From JABDIP01 sp965250245 (GTDB lineage: Bacteria > Pseudomonadota > Alphaproteobacteria > DSM-16000 > Inquilinaceae): a stretch of 64,000 nt of DNA. The position numbers and the translations under genes were made by a program. Location: NCBI GenBank assembly GCA_965250245.1, contig OZ252296.1:4650001-4714000 (forward strand), given 5' to 3'. The notes under the pieces were generated by a model. The model searched no databases and was not told where the DNA came from. It saw only the letters and a program-made list of their open reading frames with translations. Of this stretch, positions 59,103 to 64,000 are shown in pieces (position 1 is the stretch's first letter; each line of letters starts with the position of its first letter).

Positions 59103-60899
59103 TCACTCGTCCTCGATGGGGTCGGGCGGCACATCGTCCGCCGGCGGTTCCGGCAGGTCGTGAACGGCCTCGATGCGGGCGCCCGGGAACTGGTCCAATA
59201 CGGCGCGAACGGTGGGGTGTTCGGCGGCCTCCGCCAGCGCCTTGTCCTGGGCGATGCGGTCCTGCTCGCTGATGCTCGGCTGCCCCGGCTCATTGGAGAC
59301 GCTGACCCCCCAGCGCAGGCCGGTCCAGCCATCGAGCGCGGTGGATACCTGGTTTGCCAGCGTCTTCTGCGCCGACGGCTTGGGGCGGAACTCCAACCGG
59401 CCGGGCTCGTAATGCACCAGCTCGACATTGGCGTAGAGGTCGGCATAGACGCGGGGGTCGCCCCGGTCCTCGAACAGCGCGACCAGCGCCCGGAAGTCGG
59501 CCGGCACGGGAACTGTCTCGGCCTCAGGCTCTGGAGCCCGTTGCGATATCGGTTCGGGCGTCGCAGGCGCCGCGGCGGTCATGGCGAAGGTCTGCTGGGC
59601 CTCGACCTTGGGTCGGTCCGCGCCGTAGGACGATGCCGAACCGCCGGCCGGTGCAAGCGCCGTCGGCGATTGCGGGCTCTGCGTCGCGCCATTCTCTCTA
59701 TCGCCCTTCGGGTCGGGATACGCGCCGGCCTCCAGCTTGGCGATCACCTCGCCCGGCGTCGGCAGTCCGGAGGCGTGCATCAACCGGATCAGCACCATCT
59801 CCAACGCCGCCTGCGGCGATGGCGCGGCCTGCACCTCGCCGACGCCCTTCAGCAGCATCTGCCAGGCCCGGCTGAGCGCCGGCATGCCCAGCGACTGCGC
59901 CAGCTCAGCGCCGCGCACACGCTCCGCCTCGGCCACCGCCGCCTCCTTGGCGGCGTCCGGCACCAGCCTCACGCGGGTCAGGAAATGGGTGAAGTCGAGC
60001 AGATCCTGCAGCACCACCAGCGGGTCGGCGCCATCGCGGTACATCTCGGCAAGCTGGTCCAGGGCCTTCGGCGCGTCTCCCTTCGCCAGCGCCTCGAACA
60101 GGTCGATGATCGCGGTGCGGTCGGCCAGGCCCAGCATGTCGCGGACCTGAGCCGCGGTGATCTTGCCGCCGGCAGAATCCTGGGCGATCGCCTGGTCCAG
60201 CAGGCTGAGGCCGTCGCGGGCCGAGCCGTCGGCGGCGCGGGCGATCAGGGCCAGCGCGTCGGCTTCGATCGCCACCGATTCCTTGTCGGCGATGCCGGCG
60301 AAATACTCCGCCAGCACGGCCGCGTCGATGCGCCTCAGATCGAAGCGCTGGCAGCGCGACAGGACCGTGATCGGGACCTTGCGGATCTCGGTGGTGGCGA
60401 AGACGAAGGTCACATGCGGCGGCGGCTCCTCCAGCGTCTTCAGAAGCGCGTTGAACGCGTTCTTCGACAGCATGTGGACTTCGTCGATGATGTAGACCTT
60501 GTAGCGCGCGGCCACCGGCGCGTAGCGCACGCCGTCGATGATCTCGCGGATGTCGTCGACGCCGGTCCGAGAGGCGGCATCCATCTCCATGACATCGACA
60601 TTGCGGTCGGCGGCGATGGTGCGGCATGGATCGCAGACGCCACAGGGCTCGACCGTGGGACCGCCGGTGCCGTCCGGCCCGACGCAGTTCAGCGCCCGGG
60701 CGATGATCCGCGCCGTCGTGGTCTTGCCGACGCCCCGCACCCCGGTCAGCACGAAGGCATGGGCCAGCCGGCCGCAGTTCATCGCATTGGTGAGGGTCCG
60801 GACCATCGCCTCCTGACCGATCATGTCGGCGAAGGTCATCGGCCGGTATTTGCGCGCCAGGACGCGATAGACGGCGTCTTGCGTGGTGCTGTCTGTCAT
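59103..60899 (-). CDS. dnaX: DNA polymerase III subunits gamma and tau
   Basis: This 598-residue clamp-loader ATPase has the Walker A motif G-V-R-G-V-G-K-T-T (about 53-61), the zinc cluster with C-G-V-C-D-P-C, the D-E-V-H-M-L-S Walker B region and S-R-C-Q-R-F sensor arginine. The C-terminal part (about 385-598) is a Pro/Ala-rich linker plus the tau domain. I start at ATG 60899; the longer in-frame form adds 13 residues with no family match. It follows the SRP RNA gene on the same strand. No evident slippery frameshift site was identified by eye. Confidence 0.97.
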   Translation of the reverse strand: MTDSTTQDAVYRVLARKYRPMTFADMIGQEAMVRTLTNAMNCGRLAHAFVLTGVRGVGKTTTARIIARALNCVGPDGTGGPTVEPCGVCDPCRTIAADRNVDVMEMDAASRTGVDDIREIIDGVRYAPVAARYKVYIIDEVHMLSKNAFNALLKTLEEPPPHVTFVFATTEIRKVPITVLSRCQRFDLRRIDAAVLAEYFAGIADKESVAIEADALALIARAADGSARDGLSLLDQAIAQDSAGGKITAAQVRDMLGLADRTAIIDLFEALAKGDAPKALDQLAEMYRDGADPLVVLQDLLDFTHFLTRVRLVPDAAKEAAVAEAERVRGAELAQSLGMPALSRAWQMLLKGVGEVQAAPSPQAALEMVLIRLMHASGLPTPGEVIAKLEAGAYPDPKGDRENGATQSPQSPTALAPAGGSASSYGADRPKVEAQQTFAMTAAAPATPEPISQRAPEPEAETVPVPADFRALVALFEDRGDPRVYADLYANVELVHYEPGRLEFRPKPSAQKTLANQVSTALDGWTGLRWGVSVSNEPGQPSISEQDRIAQDKALAEAAEHPTVRAVLDQFPGARIEAVHDLPEPPADDVPPDPIEDE

Positions 60900-60987
60900 G
60901 CCGGTGCGGATGATAGGCGTCGACGCCCCGGCCTCCAAGCGACGGATGCCGTCGGCCGGATCAAACGGGTCTGGCGGCTTGAAATGG

Positions 60988-61090
60988 GGCGGGAGGCTGG
61001 ACGACGACCCGGGTCGAAACTCGTTACGGCTGCTTCCTTCCGGACCTGACCGGGTTGGCGAGGGACCCGTCCATCGCCAACCTCCCTGCC
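60988..61090 (-). ncRNA. ffs: Signal recognition particle RNA, 4.5S type
   Basis: The minus strand contains the invariant SRP core GGTCAGGTCCGGAAGGAAGC followed by AGCC. It folds into one long hairpin: the 5' GGGAGGTTGG side pairs with the 3' CCAGCCTCCC side, and the GGAA tetraloop lies at the tip region. The length is about 103 nt. It lies 88 nt upstream of dnaX on the same strand, a frequent arrangement. It binds Ffh to target proteins to the membrane. Confidence 0.95.
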
Positions 61091-61094
61091 GCTA

Positions 61095-61123
61095 TATATC
61101 GCTCCGACCGCCGCCGTTGGCAA
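61095..61123 (-). promoter_or_regulatory. Sigma-70-type promoter of the SRP RNA gene
   Basis: On the minus strand TTGCCA (61118-61123) and GATATA (61095-61100) are spaced by exactly 17 bases. The RNA 5' end at about 61088-61090 is 5-7 nt after the -10 box. The A/T cluster TATATA stands out in the local GC-rich DNA. Confidence 0.7.
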
Positions 61124-61143
61124 GGGCTCGCGATCGAACCGCC

Positions 61144-61899
61144 TCAGGCGCCGGGAGACCGCGCCTTCAGCTGCTCCTGCGCCAGGTCGTACCATTCCCG
61201 CTGGGCCCGGAAATAGGCCTTGCTGCCGGTGTCGACCGCATTCACCAAGTCGCGGAACTGCGATTCCGCCTGGTCGTGCTGACCGGTGCGCTGCAACAGC
61301 ATGGCGTAACGGCAGCGGGCCTCCTCGCCGGGATAGTAGTCGGCCAGGACGGCGTATTCGGCCAGCGCCTCGCCATCCTTGCCCTCGCCCTCCTTGGCGC
61401 GGGCGTACATCAGATGGCCCTCGGAGGACTGAAAATCGGGGTTCGTCTCGCGTAGCCGATCCAGAGTCTCGCCGCAGGCGGCATAGTCGCACAGGGCGAA
61501 CTCGGCACGGGCCAGGGCCATCATGATGTTCGGGTCGTCCTCATGGATGCCGACCAGGCATTGCTCCAGCAGCGTCTTGGCGTCTTCGTAGCGGTCGCGA
61601 TTGAGACACTCCTTGGCGAGGTCGAACTTGTTCTGCACCGTGTCGGTGCGCATCGCCTCCTTGGTCAGGCGGCGCAGCTCGCCATCCGGATTGACCACCG
61701 TGCCGATGTCCTTCGCGACCTGCCGGCCGGCCCGGCTGTGACGCATCTCGGGCAGGATCTCAAGGACGAAGTAAGCGATGGAGCCGGCGACCGGCAGCAA
61801 CATGATCACGAACAGCCACTGGGTCGGCCGCCCGGTCCGCAATACATGAATGGCGCACAAAACCTGCAGGCCAAGCCCTATGGCAAAGAGAACCGGCAT
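61144..61899 (-). CDS. Membrane-anchored TPR-type protein with PLDc_N-like start
   Basis: This 251-residue protein has two N-terminal transmembrane helices (about 1-20 and 28-50) resembling the PLDc_N anchor, with R-T-G-R-P-T-Q-W-L-F between them. TPR-like helical repeats follow (about 90-240), for example R-Y-E-D-A-K-T-L-L-E-Q-C-L and G-Q-H-D-Q-A-E-S-Q-F. TPR repeats suggest protein-protein contacts in the cytoplasm. It is a relative of the shorter gene at 62010-62438. Confidence 0.75.
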   Translation of the reverse strand: MPVLFAIGLGLQVLCAIHVLRTGRPTQWLFVIMLLPVAGSIAYFVLEILPEMRHSRAGRQVAKDIGTVVNPDGELRRLTKEAMRTDTVQNKFDLAKECLNRDRYEDAKTLLEQCLVGIHEDDPNIMMALARAEFALCDYAACGETLDRLRETNPDFQSSEGHLMYARAKEGEGKDGEALAEYAVLADYYPGEEARCRYAMLLQRTGQHDQAESQFRDLVNAVDTGSKAYFRAQREWYDLAQEQLKARSPGA

Positions 61900-62009
61900 A
61901 ACGCGATATCGCCCCCGGTGAATCGACAGCTAATGGCTGAAGGTCACACGGCGCCAGTTAATCCCAGGTTGATCCGCGCGGCAATCCCGAATCGGGCGGC
62001 GAAAAACCG

Positions 62010-62438
62010 TCACCTGCCGCGGACGATCCGCGCCACGGGCATCTCCGGCCGCTCGTAGGCCGGCGGAAATGCGGCCGTGTCCTGGTCGTTCGCGGTGCGG
62101 CAGCTCTCGAAGAGCAACCGGGCGTCGGCGTGACGGCCGATCAGCAGGCATTCCTCGGCAAGCGCCCGCCGGCTCTCCACCGTCCGGGCGCAGACCGCTC
62201 GGTAGCCGATGCCGCCGAGGGCGTTCTCCGGACGGCTCTCGCCACGGTCTCGGGCCGGCGCCCGATTGTTCGACGCGCGTGTCACCGCGCGGGCGATCTC
62301 GTACCCGCAGAAGGCGAGCGCGCCGAGACCGGGAACGAGGAGGATGATCTGGAGCCAGACGGCAGGGCGGGCGAGCTTGGCGGCGCAGGCGGCGCACGCA
62401 AGTTGCAGGACAATCGCGGCTATCAGCCAAATGCCCAT
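62010..62438 (-). CDS. Shortened relative of the neighbouring TPR membrane protein
   Basis: This 142-residue protein has the same layout as the first third of the 61144-61899 product: two helices with a matching start L-A-C-A-A-C-A-A-K and later a single repeat unit where S-R-R-A-L-A-E-E-C-L and H-A-D-A-R-L-L-F-E-S-C line up with F-D-L-A-K-E-C-L and Y-E-D-A-K-T-L-L-E-Q-C. It lacks the remaining TPR repeats and ends in a Pro/Arg-rich tail. It is likely a diverged, truncated paralog from a tandem duplication. Function is unknown. Confidence 0.55.
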   Translation of the reverse strand: MGIWLIAAIVLQLACAACAAKLARPAVWLQIILLVPGLGALAFCGYEIARAVTRASNNRAPARDRGESRPENALGGIGYRAVCARTVESRRALAEECLLIGRHADARLLFESCRTANDQDTAAFPPAYERPEMPVARIVRGR

Positions 62439-62573
62439 GCTCGTCCCAACACCCCATTTGGTTATTGTCTCAAATTATTTTTCAACTCAAACTCTTAAGG
62501 CATCGTTACCGCGGCCGTCTGAAACACTTGTCCGGTTGCGTCCCGGGAGGCTGCATGCCACCGTGCGCGGCCC

Positions 62574-63503
62574 ATGCCGGACCGAAATTTCTACATCCAC
62601 CGCACCATGGACAGGCTGGCCGAACGGCGCGGCGAGCCGGACTTTCTCGAGCGTTTCCTGTCCGATCCCGACACCCGGCTGCTGCCGGTCTGGCGTTCGA
62701 AGAATTTGATCACCGGACCACGCGCCGCGCCGCGTCCAAGCCTGCCCTCGGCCACCGAAGAGGGGTGGCTGTCACGGTCCTCGGAGACGGTTTTTCTCGG
62801 AATGGTCGAACAGACCGCCTATCTGGCGGTCGATGTCAGCGCGGTCGAGGACCCGGACGACGACCCGCATCTGGCGGCCGCCGGCAAGTTCGTCGACCTG
62901 CGCACCACCGGACCGTTGCTGCCGCAGGAGACCGGCGCCCTGCTGGCCTATGCGCGGGGCCTGGTGTGGTGGCATCAGCGGCACCGGTTCTGCGGCGTCT
63001 GCGGCCATCCGACCCGCAGCATCGAGGCCGGCCACCAGCGGATCTGTCAGAACGAAGCCTGCGGCACCCGGCATTTCCCCCGCACCGACCCGGCCGTGAT
63101 CGTGCTGGTGCATGACGGCGACCGCTGCCTGCTGGGCCGGCAATCGATCTGGCCTCCGGGCATGCATTCGGTCCTGGCCGGCTTCGTCGAGCCGGGCGAG
63201 AACCTGGAATTCGCCGTGGCGCGAGAGATCTGGGAGGAATCCCGGATCTCCGTCACCGACATCCGCTACCAGTCCTCCCAGCCCTGGCCGTTTCCGCAAT
63301 CGCTGATGATCGGCTTCACCGCCCGCGCCACATCAACGGACATCCAGGTCGCCCAGGACGAGTTGGAGGATGCGGCCTGGTACACCCGCGAGCAGTTGCT
63401 GGCCTCGCCCGAGGACGAGACCTTCCGGCTGCCGCGCAAGGACAGCATCGCGCGGAGGCTGGTCGACGAATGGCTGGGGGTGACGCCGCCGCGCCCGAGC
63501 TAG
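62574..63503 (+). CDS. nudC: NADH pyrophosphatase / NAD-decapping Nudix hydrolase
   Basis: This 309-residue enzyme cleaves NADH, and the NudC family also removes NAD caps from RNA. The zinc site is C-G-V-C in F-C-G-V-C-G-H with the second pair in C-Q-N-E-A-C-G. The Nudix box is G-F-V-E-P-G-E-N-L-E followed by R-E-I-W-E-E-S. The NudC-specific S-Q-P-W-P-F-P-Q-S-L-M comes after the box. ATG 62574 gives normal length. The gene is single. Confidence 0.95.
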   Translation: MPDRNFYIHRTMDRLAERRGEPDFLERFLSDPDTRLLPVWRSKNLITGPRAAPRPSLPSATEEGWLSRSSETVFLGMVEQTAYLAVDVSAVEDPDDDPHLAAAGKFVDLRTTGPLLPQETGALLAYARGLVWWHQRHRFCGVCGHPTRSIEAGHQRICQNEACGTRHFPRTDPAVIVLVHDGDRCLLGRQSIWPPGMHSVLAGFVEPGENLEFAVAREIWEESRISVTDIRYQSSQPWPFPQSLMIGFTARATSTDIQVAQDELEDAAWYTREQLLASPEDETFRLPRKDSIARRLVDEWLGVTPPRPS

Positions 63504-63522
63504 GCGACGCGGGCCTGGCGCA

Positions 63523-63951
63523 TTACCCGGGGCCGCGCGCCTGCAGTTTGATCCAGACGGCGGTGCGGCGCTCCTCGGGGTCACGGAAATGAACCTCCGC
63601 AATGCCGCCAGCAGTCAGGTCACCGAAGCCGCCCGTCACGTTCGGAAGCCCCAGGGACGAGCGGTCGACCCAGATCCGAGTGTCCGGTGCAACAGTGATC
63701 GTCACGGCGCCGGTATCACCCGGGCGGCGCATGTTCAGGCTTCGAGCGCCGGGATCGACGGCAACGATCTCGCCGAGATAGGTGACGACCCCCGACAGGC
63801 CCGGCGATCGTCCAACGGGAATGAACTGCTCTGTCGTCCTCTGTCCGTCCGCCGCCGTCTGGCCGGCCAGCCAAAGCAAGATCGCTGCGACCAGCACGGT
63901 GAACGTCCGCGTTATCGCAGGCCGGTCTGGCGATTGGCTGCATGCCGTCAT
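63523..63951 (-). CDS. Small secreted protein, DUF5666-like
   Basis: This 142-residue protein has a signal or anchor segment (about 15-35, ending near A-D-G-Q). The mature part looks like a small beta barrel resembling DUF5666: V-T-Y-L-G-E-I-V-A-V-D-P-G-A-R-S-L-N, then T-I-T-V-A-P-D-T-R-I-W-V and A-E-V-H-F. The function is unknown. Its start overlaps the stop of an upstream gene by 4 nt (ATGA). Confidence 0.6.
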   Translation of the reverse strand: MTACSQSPDRPAITRTFTVLVAAILLWLAGQTAADGQRTTEQFIPVGRSPGLSGVVTYLGEIVAVDPGARSLNMRRPGDTGAVTITVAPDTRIWVDRSSLGLPNVTGGFGDLTAGGIAEVHFRDPEERRTAVWIKLQARGPG

Positions 63952-64000
63952 GACGACTCCTCCACCAGCAGTTCGGCCCGTGCGCGGCTCAGGGCGGCGA
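63948..64000 (-). CDS. C-terminal end of an unidentified protein (partial)
   Basis: A reading frame enters from the right edge on the minus strand and ends at TGA (63948-63950), overlapping the next ATG. The final residues are A-L-S-R-A-R-A-E-L-L-V-E-E-S-S. Too little is present to identify it; the overlap suggests co-translation with the secreted protein. Confidence 0.45.
   Translation of the reverse strand, partial: AALSRARAELLVEESS

Noticed and set aside
58743..61049. A 768-codon plus-strand open frame
   Set aside because: It runs antisense to ybaB, dnaX and the SRP RNA, all of which are certain; the translation is Arg/Gly/His-rich noise.

Overview
The window is about 64 kb of GC-rich chromosome from an alphaproteobacterium, most likely a free-living member of the Rhodospirillales. 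The evidence is the rpmH-rnpA-yidD-yidC-yihA-argB block, the ffs-dnaX-ybaB-recR block, the def-fmt-truA block, an Agl-type ABC sugar cassette, a TRAP transporter whose large permease has 610 residues, DUF2336, an FnrN-type regulator, and several palindromic intergenic repeat types. The genus cannot be fixed from the sequence alone. I see no insertion sequence, prophage, integrase or CRISPR array.

Region by region. 1-2.1 kb: the tail of a histidine kinase and its OmpR-type regulator, a small envelope gene split by an in-frame amber codon, and a hemerythrin-like gene preceded by an FNR-type box. 2.3-9.7 kb: a likely catabolic unit of TRAP binding protein, small and large permeases, amidase, a tiny membrane protein, 2-hydroxyacid dehydrogenase and SDR dehydrogenase. 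9.8-25.9 kb: mostly single housekeeping and stress genes (ThuA-like, SRAP, hydroxypyruvate-isomerase-like, SPFH, lipoproteins, histidine phosphatase, tRNA-Arg, xanthine phosphoribosyltransferase, an ArsR/SRPBCC pair, class III cyclase, nitroreductase with a metal-ligand-poor M24 protein, NADAR) plus several genes of unknown function. 25.9-32.1 kb: oppB/oppC-like permeases and an oppA-like binding protein on the minus strand, separated by three plus-strand genes for two secreted PilJ-sensor-module proteins and one Tll0287-like c-type heme protein. 32.4-39 kb: P1 peptidase, an Fnr with its FNR box, a GNAT-like protein, an orphan histidine kinase, a VOC protein, and a TVP38/MerA-like oxidoreductase pair. 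39-43.7 kb: ribosome, RNase P and membrane-insertion block ending in argB. 44-47.7 kb: aglE-aglF-aglG without an ATPase. 47.7-50.7 kb: a diguanylate cyclase coupled to a DUF2336 protein. 50.8-64 kb: HAD phosphatase, dapD-dapE, truA-fmt-def, rmuC, recR-ybaB-dnaX with the SRP RNA, a TPR membrane protein and its shortened relative, nudC, and a small secreted protein.

The most unusual part is 27.8-30.6 kb. Two sensor domains that are normally fused to chemoreceptors or histidine kinases appear here as free secreted proteins. The two PilJ-module genes share a 52-nt AT-rich leader element (39 of 52 positions identical, no gaps), which points to a common regulator. A second regulatory theme is oxygen: an Fnr with four candidate cluster cysteines, and two FNR-type boxes centred about 63 nt upstream of the hemerythrin-like and GNAT-like genes.
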